Assembly (NCBI GenBank): GCA_000585055.1 | Contig: JEMX01000007.1 | Span: 49,922 to 113,921 of the forward strand | Length of the DNA: 64,000 nt | Direction: 5' to 3' | Origin: Candidatus Accumulibacter appositus | GTDB taxonomy: Bacteria > Pseudomonadota > Gammaproteobacteria > Burkholderiales > Rhodocyclaceae | Part shown: piece by piece, positions 37,351 through 45,889 of the stretch | Layout of the letters: each line of letters begins with the position of its first letter | Numbering within the stretch: position 1 is the stretch's first letter | Translations under genes and position numbers: made by a program | The notes under the pieces: model-generated | Seen by the model: the letters and a program-made list of their open reading frames with translations, nothing else | Databases searched by the model: none | Told to the model about the DNA's origin: nothing

Positions 37351-38007
37351 ATGCATATCGAACCCGGCATCCTCGCCCAGGCCAAAGTCGTTCTGGCCAA
37401 TGCCTCGGCCGTCGGCCTCGTCGCTTACTACGCCAGGGACCTGCTCAGACAGCCGGCGGACATCGTCCGCACGCTGCTCGCGGCACTGTTTTTCTCGCTG
37501 TTCATGCAGAGTTTCCACGTCAACGTCGGTCCCTCGGAATTGCACTTCGTCGGCGCCATGGCCATCTATCTGACACTCGGTTTTCTGCCGACGCTGCTCG
37601 GCTTTGCTGCCGGGTTGTTGCTGCAGGGCCTGCTCTTCGAGCCGATGGATCTGCCGCAGCTGGCGGTCAACTCGCTATCGCTGATCGTGCCGCTGATCGC
37701 CGTTCACTACAGTGTGGGTCGCCAGCTGCGTGCCGCGCTGGACGGCCGTGTCGTCAGCTGGGGTGCGATCGTCAAGCTCGACGCCATGTACTACACCGGC
37801 GTCACGGCCATGGTCGGTTTCTGGCTGCTCGCCGCCGAGGTGGCGACGCCGTTGGCCGCCTGGGCGTCATTTGCCAGCTCCTACCTGCTGATCGTCATCT
37901 GCGAGCCCTTGTTCACGCTGGCTGTCGTTCGCCTTCTCAAGCGCCACGAGAACAAGCGCCTGATTGCCACCTGCTTCAACATCCAGTCGCTCAAGCTGGC
38001 GAACTGA
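37351..38007 (+). CDS. cbiM: CbiM-like cobalt ECF transporter S component
   Basis: 218 residues with six to seven membrane helices. The N-terminus MHIEPG is the cobalt-binding start typical of CbiM, whose first residues insert into the protein and ligate the metal; NVGPSELHFVGAMAIYLTLG is the conserved family block. AAAGGA precedes ATG 37351. There is no cbiN, cbiQ or cbiO here, so it either works alone or borrows energising subunits. Position inside the corrin operon supports cobalt as substrate. Confidence 0.85.
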   Translation: MHIEPGILAQAKVVLANASAVGLVAYYARDLLRQPADIVRTLLAALFFSLFMQSFHVNVGPSELHFVGAMAIYLTLGFLPTLLGFAAGLLLQGLLFEPMDLPQLAVNSLSLIVPLIAVHYSVGRQLRAALDGRVVSWGAIVKLDAMYYTGVTAMVGFWLLAAEVATPLAAWASFASSYLLIVICEPLFTLAVVRLLKRHENKRLIATCFNIQSLKLAN

Positions 38008-38009
38008 AC

Positions 38010-38786
38010 ATGGGCAAGGTGTGGTTCGTCGGCGCCGGCCCGGGCGATCCCGACCTGATTACCGTCAAGGGCCGGGATCTGATCGCCAGCGCCGGGGCGA
38101 TTCTCTTCGCCGGGTCGCTGGTTTCGGAAGCAGCCATGCGCTGGGCGCCGGCGGGCTGCGTAATCGCCGATTCCAAGGACATGGCGCTGGCGGAAATTAC
38201 CGCCTGGCTGGTCGAGCAGGCGCAGACGAACGCCATCGTCGTTCGTCTGCAGACCGGTGACCCGACGCTGTACGGCGCGTTGATCGAGGTGACGCAGCCA
38301 CTCGATGCTGCCGGCGTCGACGTCGGCGTGGTGCCGGGCGTCTCGTCGGCGATGGCCGCGGCGGCAGCAGCCGTCGAGACGCTGACCCTGCCCGAGGTGA
38401 CCCAAACGGTGATCCTGACCCGCGTTGCAGGCCGCACCCCGATGCCGGCCGGCGAATCGCTGCAGGAGCTGGCGCAGCACCACAGCACGCTTTGCGTGTT
38501 TCTTTCGATCACCCTCCTGCAGCAGGTGGTCGAGGACTTGCGCGCGGCCGGCTGGCGCGACGACGCCGCGATGCTGGTGGTCCACAAGGCGAGCTGGCCG
38601 GGTGAAGAAAAGATCATCCGCGGCACACTCGCCGACATCCGCGACAAGTGCCGTGCGGAAAAGATCGCCAGCCAGGCGATGATCATCGCCAGTCCGGCGC
38701 TCGGCGCGCGTCACTGGCCGCAACTGAAGAAATCGAAACTTTACGACGCAACATTCACGCACCGCTTTCGCCGGGCATCGGAGTAA
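38010..38786 (+). CDS. cobM: Cobalt-precorrin-4/precorrin-4 C11-methyltransferase
   Basis: 258 residues of the SAM-dependent corrin methylase fold. VWFVGAGPGDPDLITVKG at the N-terminus, FAGSLVSEAAM, RLQTGDPTLYGAL, VVPGVSSAMAAAAAA and LTRVAGRTPMP are the CobM/CbiF signature. Begins 2 bases after cbiM. Given cbiD, cbiG and cbiX in the operon, the substrate is probably cobalt-precorrin-4 (CbiF role). Confidence 0.94.
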   Translation: MGKVWFVGAGPGDPDLITVKGRDLIASAGAILFAGSLVSEAAMRWAPAGCVIADSKDMALAEITAWLVEQAQTNAIVVRLQTGDPTLYGALIEVTQPLDAAGVDVGVVPGVSSAMAAAAAAVETLTLPEVTQTVILTRVAGRTPMPAGESLQELAQHHSTLCVFLSITLLQQVVEDLRAAGWRDDAAMLVVHKASWPGEEKIIRGTLADIRDKCRAEKIASQAMIIASPALGARHWPQLKKSKLYDATFTHRFRRASE

Positions 38787-38792
38787 AACGAG

Positions 38793-39701
38793 ATGGATAG
38801 TTCCACCACATTGCTGCTTGCCGCGCATGGCTCCCGCCATCCCGAGGGCAACGACGAGATCCGCCGCTTCGCCGTCGAGTGGCGCCAGCGTCATCCCGCC
38901 TGGCGGATCGAGGTCTGCTTCATCGAGCACGCCGACGTGCTGCTCGCCGAGGGTCTGCAGCGGGCGGCAAGGGGTGCCCGCCGGGTGCTGGTCATTCCCC
39001 TGATCCTCAACGCCGCCGGCCACGTCAAGATGGAGTTGCCAGCGGCCATGGACGCCGCTCGTGCCGCTCATCCGGAGGTCAGTTTTCACTGCGCCCGTCA
39101 TCTCGGCATGGGGCGCGAGGTCTTTGCCGTGCTGCAAGGGCAGCTCGAGCAATTGATGAAATCGCTGGCCATGCCGGACCCGCAAACCACCGGCGTGATC
39201 CTGCTCGGTCGCGGTTCCTCGGACGCTGGTGCCAACGGCGAACTGGCCAAGCTGACGCGCTGGGTTTTCGAGGCCAACGAGCACGAACTGGTCGAACTGG
39301 CGTTTACCGGTGTCACCTGGCCACGCCTGGAAACCGTCGTTCAGCGGCAGGTACGGCTGGGCATGACGCAGCTCTGCATCGTCCCCGTCTATCTGTTCAA
39401 CGGCGTGCTGATCGAGCGCATCAAGGCCCAGGTCGAACGGCTGCAGAAACAGTACCCACAGATCGCTTTTGCTGCCGGCAGCTACTTTGGTTTCGATCAA
39501 GGTGTTTTCGAGCTGCTCGATGCGCGCGTCGCCGGCCGCGACTTGCCCAGTGGGGCACTGCTCGAATGCGATGGTTGCAAGTATCGCCAAGCCGCCGAGG
39601 CCGAGCACCTGCACGACCACAGCCACACCATCTCTATCGCCAATGTTCACGCCCATCCGCATCAGGAAGGCCGCGACGACCATCACCACGCCCATATCTG
39701 A
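38793..39701 (+). CDS. cbiX: Sirohydrochlorin cobaltochelatase with His-rich tail
   Basis: 302 residues, the long CbiX form made of two chelatase-like halves. The first carries LLAAHGSRHPEGN and IPLILNAAGHVKMELP with the metal-handling histidines; the second begins VILLGRGSSD. The tail after about residue 260 is strikingly histidine-rich (HLHDHSHT, HAHPHQ, DDHHHAHI), with a CDGCKYR motif before it, suggesting cobalt storage or delivery. CbiX inserts cobalt early, which marks this as the oxygen-independent route. Confidence 0.93.
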   Translation: MDSSTTLLLAAHGSRHPEGNDEIRRFAVEWRQRHPAWRIEVCFIEHADVLLAEGLQRAARGARRVLVIPLILNAAGHVKMELPAAMDAARAAHPEVSFHCARHLGMGREVFAVLQGQLEQLMKSLAMPDPQTTGVILLGRGSSDAGANGELAKLTRWVFEANEHELVELAFTGVTWPRLETVVQRQVRLGMTQLCIVPVYLFNGVLIERIKAQVERLQKQYPQIAFAAGSYFGFDQGVFELLDARVAGRDLPSGALLECDGCKYRQAAEAEHLHDHSHTISIANVHAHPHQEGRDDHHHAHI

Positions 39702-39707
39702 GCCGCC

Positions 39708-40385
39708 ATGACCGCCGCCCCCAACGTTACCGAACAACTGACCGCCAGCGGCCGCGCCATCGAGCACGGCTCGTTCGCCATCATCGACGCCGAAGTCGGA
39801 CCGCACGAGTACACCGCCGAACAGTGGCCGCTGGTGCGACGGATGATCCACGCCAATGCCGATTTCGAGTTCAACGGCCTGACCGTCTTTCACCCGCAGG
39901 CGATGGCCGCCGGTCTCGCCGCCGTGCTCAAGGGCGGCACGCCGATCGTCACCGACGTCGAGATGATCTGTACCGGCCTGTCCAGGCCGCGGCTGCAACA
40001 TTTCGCGCTGCACACCAGGCACTACATCTCCGATACAGACGTCGTCGCACGGGCGCACGCCGAGAACACGACCCGTGCCGTGCAGGCGATGCGCAAGGCG
40101 CATCGTGCGGGCGAGCTCGACGGCGCCATCGTCGGCATCGGCAATGCGCCGACGGCTCTGATCGAAGTGGTGCGCCTGATTCGCGAACAGGGCGTCCGGC
40201 CGGCGCTGGTGATCGGCATGCCGGTCGGCTTTGTCTCGGCGGCCGAGTCGAAAGACCTGCTGATGAACGTCGGCGACGTCCCCTGGGTGGCCATCCGCGG
40301 CCGCAAGGGAGGCTCGACGCTGGTTGTCGCGGCCATTCACGCGCTACTTTCATTCGCCGAAAACGAACAGCAACGCCTGGCATGA
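39708..40385 (+). CDS. cbiC: Precorrin-8X methylmutase
   Basis: Moves the methyl group from C11 to C12. 225 residues, with RRMIHANADFEF, the catalytic-histidine region, VTDVEMICTGLSRPRL, VGIGNAPTAL and GMPVGFVSAAESKDLL as CobH/CbiC marks. 6 bases after cbiX and overlapping cbiD by 4 bases. Confidence 0.95.
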   Translation: MTAAPNVTEQLTASGRAIEHGSFAIIDAEVGPHEYTAEQWPLVRRMIHANADFEFNGLTVFHPQAMAAGLAAVLKGGTPIVTDVEMICTGLSRPRLQHFALHTRHYISDTDVVARAHAENTTRAVQAMRKAHRAGELDGAIVGIGNAPTALIEVVRLIREQGVRPALVIGMPVGFVSAAESKDLLMNVGDVPWVAIRGRKGGSTLVVAAIHALLSFAENEQQRLA

Positions 40386-41548
40386 GCGACACTGCGCAAG
40401 CGCTTGCTCCGCCCAAGCTGCGCAAGTCCGCGACGCGTCGCCAGCGCGGCAACCGCACCGGTTTCAGCACCGGCGCCTGCTCGGCAGCGGCGGCACGCGC
40501 GGCGACGATCGGCCTGCTGACCGGGCAGGTGCCCGAGCACGTACTGTGCCGCTTGCCCAATGGCCAGGAGGTGTGCTTCGCGGTGATCGATGCCGGCATT
40601 GTCGGGGAAGGTCTGCTGCGCCGCGTCTGCGCCGCCATCGTCAAGGATGCCGGTGATGATCCCGATGTCACGCACGGCGCGCATCTGACGGCCGCGGTGC
40701 AGCGCCTGCCGCAGCGTGCCGGCGAGATCGAGCTGTGTGGCGGCCCCGGCCTCGGCACGGTGACCCGCGAGGGACTCGGGCTGACTCTGGGTGGGCCGGC
40801 GATCAACCCGGTGCCGCAGCGCAATATCCGCGACAACGTGCGTGCGGTCGCTGGCGAACTGCTCGAGCACGACGGACTGCGGGTGACCATCTCGGTTCCC
40901 GGCGGCGAGGAAATGGCCAGCAAAACGCTCAACGCGCGTCTTGGAATTCTCGGCGGCATTTCGATCCTCGGCACCACCGGCATCGTTCGTCCGTACTCGA
41001 CCGCTGCCTTTCGCGCCAGTGTCGTTCAGGGCGTCGAGGTGGCCGCCAGGCAGGGCCAGCGCAGCGTCGTGTTCACCACCGGTGGGCGCAGCGAGAAGTT
41101 CGCCATGCGCCAGCTGGGCGAACTCGAAGAAAGCTGCTTCGTGCAGATGGGCGACTTCGTCAAGGCCGCATTCCTGGCCGCAATCAAGCAGAACATGCAG
41201 CAAGTTTTTGTCGGTGCGATGGTCGGCAAGCTGACCAAGATGTGCCAGGGCCTGGCCGTGACGCACGCCTGGAAGGCCGAGATCGACCGCGATGTACTCG
41301 CCGAGGCAGCACTGGAGGTCGCTGCGCCGCCGGATCTGGTCGAGGCCATCCGCAACGCCGAAACCGGTCGTTTCGCAGCCGAAAGACTGGCCACGCTGGG
41401 ACTCGGCAAAGCCTTCCATCGGGCGCTGGCGATGCGCGCCATACGCAGTCTCAAGGCCTGCTACCCCGGCAGCTATCGCTTGACCGTCCTGGTCTGCGAT
41501 TTCGAAGGCCGTTTCATTGTTCGTGTGGAGGAAAATGAAGTCCTGTGA
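40382..41548 (+). CDS. cbiD: Cobalt-precorrin-5B C1-methyltransferase
   Basis: 388 residues. NRTGFSTGACSAAAARAA begins the domain; GPGLGTVTREGLGLTLGGPAINPVPQ, ILGGISILGTTGIVRPYS and FVGAMVGKLTKMCQG are diagnostic CbiD blocks. CbiD is found only in the cobalt-early pathway. ATG 40382 overlaps the cbiC stop; the long frame upstream of it is a shadow. The last 14 bases overlap the next gene. Confidence 0.95.
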   Translation: MSDTAQALAPPKLRKSATRRQRGNRTGFSTGACSAAAARAATIGLLTGQVPEHVLCRLPNGQEVCFAVIDAGIVGEGLLRRVCAAIVKDAGDDPDVTHGAHLTAAVQRLPQRAGEIELCGGPGLGTVTREGLGLTLGGPAINPVPQRNIRDNVRAVAGELLEHDGLRVTISVPGGEEMASKTLNARLGILGGISILGTTGIVRPYSTAAFRASVVQGVEVAARQGQRSVVFTTGGRSEKFAMRQLGELEESCFVQMGDFVKAAFLAAIKQNMQQVFVGAMVGKLTKMCQGLAVTHAWKAEIDRDVLAEAALEVAAPPDLVEAIRNAETGRFAAERLATLGLGKAFHRALAMRAIRSLKACYPGSYRLTVLVCDFEGRFIVRVEENEVL

Positions 41549-42824
41549 ACCCTGCGCCGTGATCGGCATTCTCGACGACGGCTGGGCCGGCCTGTCGGAC
41601 CGCGCCCGCCAGCGGCTGCTGGCTTCCGATCTGGTGATCGGTGCCGGGCGCACGCTGGATCTGGTGCGCAGTCAGCTACCGACGGCTTGCCGGCTGCAGG
41701 ACATGGATGCCGCCATCGCGCAGGTGCCGGAATGGATCAGGGAGGCGCAGGCCGACGGCCGAGCGGTTGCCGTGCTGGCCACCGGTGACCCGCTGTGCCA
41801 TGGCATCGCGCCCCTGCTCATCGCCAGGCTGGGCGCGGCGAAAATCGAGGTGCTGCCGGCGCCATCCACCGTACAACTGCTCTGCGCGCGCTTTCGGAAA
41901 CCCTGGCAGAACTTGCGCATCGCCTCCTGTCACGGTGCCGACGCCGGTGAGTGGCTGCCCGCCAGCGCCTCGCCGGCGCACGGCCTCTATCGTGTGCTGC
42001 GGGCGATTGCCCTGCAGCCGCTGGTGGCGGTTTTTACCGGCGCGCAGAACACCCCGGCGCGGCTGGCGCGGGCGCTGCTTGCGGTCGGCCACGGCGACGA
42101 TCTCAAGCTGTCGCTGGCTTGCCGCCTGCAGTTGCCCGACGAACAGCTGTTTCCGGACCTGACCCTTGCCGAGGTCGCCGGGCGTGAGTTCCCCGAGCCG
42201 AACGTCCTGCTGCTTGAACGCACACCCGCCATCCGGCCCGCTGCGCTCGGCCGCGAAGACGTCGAATACCGGCAGCGCGCGCCGGAAAAGGGCCTGATCA
42301 CCAAGCAGGAAGCACGCGTCCTGTCGCTGGCCAAGCTACGTTTGGCGGCCGATTCCGTCGTCTGGGACATCGGCGCCGGTTCCGGAGCGGTCGGGCTGGA
42401 AGCGGCGGCCCTGGCTCCCATGGGGCACGTGTGGGCAATTGAAAAGAACGCCGGTGACGCTAGCAACGCGCGGGCCAACGCCGTCCGCTTCCAGGCCAGC
42501 AACTACACGCTGGTCGAAGGCCGGGCGCCAGCCCATCTCGATAGCTGGCCCGACCCCGATGCGGTATTCATTGGTGGCTCCGGCGGCGAACTTGCCGAAT
42601 TGATCGAACGCATTCTTGGCCGCCTGAAGCCTGGTGGCCGCCTGGTGATGAACTTCGTCGCCCTCGAAAACCTCGCTACCGCCACTCGCACGCTGGCTGC
42701 TGCTGGCGTCCCCTGGGATCTGGTTCAGCTGCAGGCCAGTCGCAGCCAGCCGATTCTCGACATGCACCGGCTGGCCGCCCAGAACCCGGTGTGGATCCTC
42801 ACCGCAAGAAAGGAAGAACAATGA
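41535..42824 (+). CDS. cobL: CbiE-CbiT fusion (CobL-type)
   Basis: 429 residues in two parts. Residues 1-215 are a CbiE-type C5-methylase (AVIGILDDGWAGLSDRA, VLATGDPLCHGIAP, LPAPSTVQLL). Residues 240-425 are a CbiT-type C15-methylase/decarboxylase (GLITKQEARVLSLAKL, VVWDIGAGSGAVGLEAA, VFIGGSGGELAEL). ATG 41535 follows GGAGG. The fused form resembles CobL of the aerobic route, but its partners here are of the anaerobic type. Confidence 0.94.
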   Translation: MKSCEPCAVIGILDDGWAGLSDRARQRLLASDLVIGAGRTLDLVRSQLPTACRLQDMDAAIAQVPEWIREAQADGRAVAVLATGDPLCHGIAPLLIARLGAAKIEVLPAPSTVQLLCARFRKPWQNLRIASCHGADAGEWLPASASPAHGLYRVLRAIALQPLVAVFTGAQNTPARLARALLAVGHGDDLKLSLACRLQLPDEQLFPDLTLAEVAGREFPEPNVLLLERTPAIRPAALGREDVEYRQRAPEKGLITKQEARVLSLAKLRLAADSVVWDIGAGSGAVGLEAAALAPMGHVWAIEKNAGDASNARANAVRFQASNYTLVEGRAPAHLDSWPDPDAVFIGGSGGELAELIERILGRLKPGGRLVMNFVALENLATATRTLAAAGVPWDLVQLQASRSQPILDMHRLAAQNPVWILTARKEEQ

Positions 42825-43615
42825 CCCGCTTTGGAAAACTGATTGGCGCCTCACTCGGCCCCGGCGACCCCGAATTGATCACTCGCCGCGCCTGGGCGGT
42901 TCTGCAGTCCGGTGCACGCTGGCTGTACCCGGTGAAAAAGGCCGAGGACGACTCGTACGCACTGGCCATCGTCGCGCGTGGCGGTATCGCCGTGCCGGAC
43001 GACGCCGAGCAACTGGTCTTTCCGATGACCCGCGACGCCGAGATTCTCGGCAAGGCGTGGGCGCGCGCTGCGCTGCGCACGGTCGAGCTGCTCGCCGAGG
43101 GTCGCGACCTGGTGTTCCTGGTCGAAGGCGACGCGTCGACTTTTTCCACCTTTGGTCACCTTGCCCGCGTCGTCCGCGAACTGGCACCAGAGGTGGTCGT
43201 CGAGACGATCGCCGGCGTCAGTTCGTTCGCCGCTGCCGCGGCGACCACCGGCAGCACGCTGGCCGAGGAAGATGAAACGCTGGCGGTGATTCCGGCGGCC
43301 TACGGCGTCGGCGTCATCGATCACCTGCTTGACGAGTTCGATACCGTGGTCCTGCTCAAGGTCAAGCCGCTACTGGACGAAGTCATCGAGCTGCTGGAGC
43401 GGCGCGGCCTGCTGGACAGCAGCTGTTTTGTCGAGAAGGTCGGCGCGCCGGACGAGCGCGTGGTTCGCGACGTCGCCAGCCTGAAAGGCGAAAAAGCCAA
43501 TTACCTGTCCCTGATGCTGGTCCATAACCCGAAGCGCGTGCGCGGCGAATTGCGTCGCGGTTGCCGCACGCGCAAGGAAGCACTGGCCGTGGCGCCGGCA
43601 GCCGAGGCCGCATGA
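42821..43615 (+). CDS. cobI: Precorrin-2/cobalt-factor-II C20-methyltransferase
   Basis: 264 residues. GKLIGASLGPGDPELITRRA starts the methylase fold; ARWLYPVKK, VFLVEGDASTFSTFGHL and IAGVSSFAAAAA follow. These are CobI/CbiL marks. ATG 42821 overlaps the upstream stop by 4 bases. In this operon the likely substrate is cobalt-factor II. Confidence 0.94.
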   Translation: MTRFGKLIGASLGPGDPELITRRAWAVLQSGARWLYPVKKAEDDSYALAIVARGGIAVPDDAEQLVFPMTRDAEILGKAWARAALRTVELLAEGRDLVFLVEGDASTFSTFGHLARVVRELAPEVVVETIAGVSSFAAAAATTGSTLAEEDETLAVIPAAYGVGVIDHLLDEFDTVVLLKVKPLLDEVIELLERRGLLDSSCFVEKVGAPDERVVRDVASLKGEKANYLSLMLVHNPKRVRGELRRGCRTRKEALAVAPAAEAA

Positions 43616-44355
43616 AGATCGCTGTCGTCGCCATCACCCGGCACGGCATTGCCCTGGCCGGCAAGGTGGTTGCCGCACTGCCCGGTGCCTCGCTGTTCGC
43701 CCCGGAAAAGTTCCGCGGCGAAGCTGAAGCCGCAGCGCCGGCGGTCGTGCAGTGTTACAGCGGCAAGGTCGGCGACCAGGTGCCGGCGCTGTTCGCCGCG
43801 TTCGACGGCATCGTCGCGATCGTCTCGCTGGGCGCTGTCGTCCGCCTGATCGCGCCGCATCTGGGCAGCAAGGACAGCGACCCGGCGGTGGTGGTGGTGG
43901 ATGAGGCCGGCCGCTTTGCCATTCCGGTGCTCTCGGGACATGTCGGCGGCGCCAACGCGCTGGCTGGCCACCTGGCCAGCACGCTGGGGGCGACGGCAGT
44001 GCTGACCACCGCCTCGGATGCGCGCCAGACGCTGGCCGTCGACCTCCTCGGTCGCGAACTCGGCTGGACGATCGAGGCGACGCACGCCGAAATCGTTCGC
44101 GTCAGCGCCGCGGTGGTCAACGACGAGCCGGTGGCGCTGGTCCAGGAAGACGGCAGCGGCAACTGGTGGACGGGGCACGCGAATGGTCGCAGCGGCCCGC
44201 TACCCGCCACGCTGCAACGCTTTGCCCGCCTCGAAGATGTCGATCCCCAGCGCTTCGCTGCGGTGCTCTGGATCAGCCAGCGTGCCATGCCGGCCGACTA
44301 TGCGGTACAGCTGGCCGGCAAGGCGATCGTCTACCGGCCGGGGGAGGCACATTGA
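43612..44355 (+). CDS. cbiG: Cobalt-precorrin-5A hydrolase, CbiG N-terminal/central part
   Basis: 247 residues covering the N-terminal and middle domains of CbiG: AVVAITRHGIALAGKV, IVAIVSLGAVVRLIAPHLGSK, VVVDEAGRFAIPVLSGHVGGAN and TASDARQTLAVDLLGRELGW. CbiG opens the ring by removing C2 as acetaldehyde. The C-terminal CobE-like domain is encoded separately by the next, overlapping gene, so a usual one-gene protein is split in two here. Confidence 0.92.
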   Translation: MKIAVVAITRHGIALAGKVVAALPGASLFAPEKFRGEAEAAAPAVVQCYSGKVGDQVPALFAAFDGIVAIVSLGAVVRLIAPHLGSKDSDPAVVVVDEAGRFAIPVLSGHVGGANALAGHLASTLGATAVLTTASDARQTLAVDLLGRELGWTIEATHAEIVRVSAAVVNDEPVALVQEDGSGNWWTGHANGRSGPLPATLQRFARLEDVDPQRFAAVLWISQRAMPADYAVQLAGKAIVYRPGEAH

Positions 44356-44804
44356 ACGGCGCTTCTAGCACGAATAACCCGCTGCAGTTCGCGCTTGCCC
44401 TTGGTCTGGGCTGCGATCGCGGCACGCCGGCGGCGACCATCAACCAGGCCATCAGCGAGGCGCTGGCGGTCTGCGGCGGGCAGATGTCGGACGTCCACGC
44501 CGTGGCCAGCATCGACCTCAAGGCCGACGAAGAGGGCCTGCTGCAGGTGGCCAGGGAAAGGGGTTGGTGCATCCACTTCTACCCGGCTGCAGACCTCGCT
44601 GCCGTTGACGTTCCCAATCCCTCGGAAACGGTACGCAGGCATACCGGTTCTCCGTCGGTTTCCGAAGCGGCCGCACTACTTGCCGCCACTGCCGACAGGG
44701 CCGATCTGATCGTCGAAAAACACAAGCTGCGCGGCCCGGACGGCCGCAACGCCACCATCTCCATTGCCCGGATTCGCAAAATGAGTACCAATGAACGCCA
44801 CTGA
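44352..44804 (+). CDS. cobE: CobE/CbiG C-terminal domain protein
   Basis: 150 residues. ALALGLGCDRGTPAATINQAI at the N-terminus, VASIDLKADEEGLLQVA, and SVSEAAALLAA are the CbiG C-terminal/CobE block. The start appears to be TTG 44352, which overlaps the cbiG stop (TTGA) in the same way as the other junctions. An internal start is possible but would cut the domain. Overlaps cobJ by 14 bases. Confidence 0.85.
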   Translation: MNGASSTNNPLQFALALGLGCDRGTPAATINQAISEALAVCGGQMSDVHAVASIDLKADEEGLLQVARERGWCIHFYPAADLAAVDVPNPSETVRRHTGSPSVSEAAALLAATADRADLIVEKHKLRGPDGRNATISIARIRKMSTNERH

Positions 44805-45756
44805 CCCGATCCAGAAAGCAGGAAAAATCATCCTCGTCGGCTTCGGCCCGGGGGCGCCGGAACACATGAGCTTGCGCGCACGCGCGGCCATCGCCGAGGC
44901 CGACGTGGTCATCGGCTACGCTACCTACATCAGGCTGGTGAAAGAGCTGCTCGACGGCAAGCTGGTCATCCGCAAGGGGATGACCGAAGAGCTCGATCGC
45001 TGCAACGAGGCCTGGGAACATGCCCGCCAGGGCAAGATCGCGGCGGTCATTTCGTCGGGCGACATCGGCGTCTACGGGATGGCGGGTCCGACCTACGAAG
45101 TCCTGCTGCAAGCGGGTTGGCGTCCCGGATCGGGAATCGAGGTCGAGGTCGTTCCCGGCGCCACGGCACTGTCGACGTGCGCGGCGCTGGTCGGTGCGCC
45201 GCTGACGCACGACTTCTGCTCGATCTCGCTCTCCGACCTGCTGACACCGTGGCCGGTCATCGCCCGCCGGCTGCACGCCGCGGCCCATGCCGATTTCGTT
45301 GTCGCTTTGTATAACCCGCGCAGCGGCCGGCGCACCGGCCAGATCGTCGAAGCGCAGCGCATCCTGCTGCGCCATCGCGCGCCGACGACGCCGGTGGCGG
45401 TGGTCAAGTCGGCGTACCGCAAGAAGCAGGCCATCCAGCTGACCACCCTGGCGCAGATGGCCGAATGCGAGATCGGCATGCTGAGCACGGTGTTGATCGG
45501 CAACAGCAGTACCTTCGTCCAGGAAGGCTTGATGATTACCCCGCGTGGCTACGCCAACAAATACGCCGGCTTTGGCGGTCAGGCGCTGCCTGGCGAGCAG
45601 GCCGGTCGCTCGCTGAGCCTCGGGCTCGAAGGCTGGCAAGCCGACGTGCGTGAGCGTCTGGCAAAGGGCCAGCACGCGGAGGAGATCGCTCGCTTCTTCG
45701 GCTTGCCGCCAGACGAAATTGACGCGCTGCTCGAAGCCCCGCATCGGCCTGCCTGA
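44791..45756 (+). CDS. cobJ: Precorrin-3B C17-methyltransferase with C-terminal extension
   Basis: 321 residues. The methylase occupies about 1-250: IILVGFGPGAPEHMSLRAR, VVIGYATYIRLV, SSGDIGVYGMAGPTYEVL, VVPGATALSTCAAL, DLLTPWPVI and VALYNPRSGRRT. It makes the ring contraction step (CobJ/CbiH). About 60 extra residues follow (LEGWQADVRERLAKGQHAEE and FFGLPPDEIDALLEA), which look helical and possibly helix-turn-helix. Last gene of the operon. No precorrin-6x reductase (cobK/cbiJ) is in the window. Confidence 0.93.
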   Translation: MNATDPIQKAGKIILVGFGPGAPEHMSLRARAAIAEADVVIGYATYIRLVKELLDGKLVIRKGMTEELDRCNEAWEHARQGKIAAVISSGDIGVYGMAGPTYEVLLQAGWRPGSGIEVEVVPGATALSTCAALVGAPLTHDFCSISLSDLLTPWPVIARRLHAAAHADFVVALYNPRSGRRTGQIVEAQRILLRHRAPTTPVAVVKSAYRKKQAIQLTTLAQMAECEIGMLSTVLIGNSSTFVQEGLMITPRGYANKYAGFGGQALPGEQAGRSLSLGLEGWQADVRERLAKGQHAEEIARFFGLPPDEIDALLEAPHRPA

Positions 45757-45889
45757 GCGCGTTGCATACATGGTGCGCTGCACCCGCGTTTGCCGACGAA
45801 TGCTCGCCTGGGCTGGCGGACACCCACTCTGCCGTCCCTCGTTGCGACGTCGCGGCCGGGGAGCGCTGGGTGCTCCCCCGAGGGAGAGA

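Noticed and set aside
37881..40340. Minus-strand open frame of 819 codons across cbiM, cobM and cbiX
   Set aside because: Complement of three well-supported overlapping genes; low-complexity composition and no motif.
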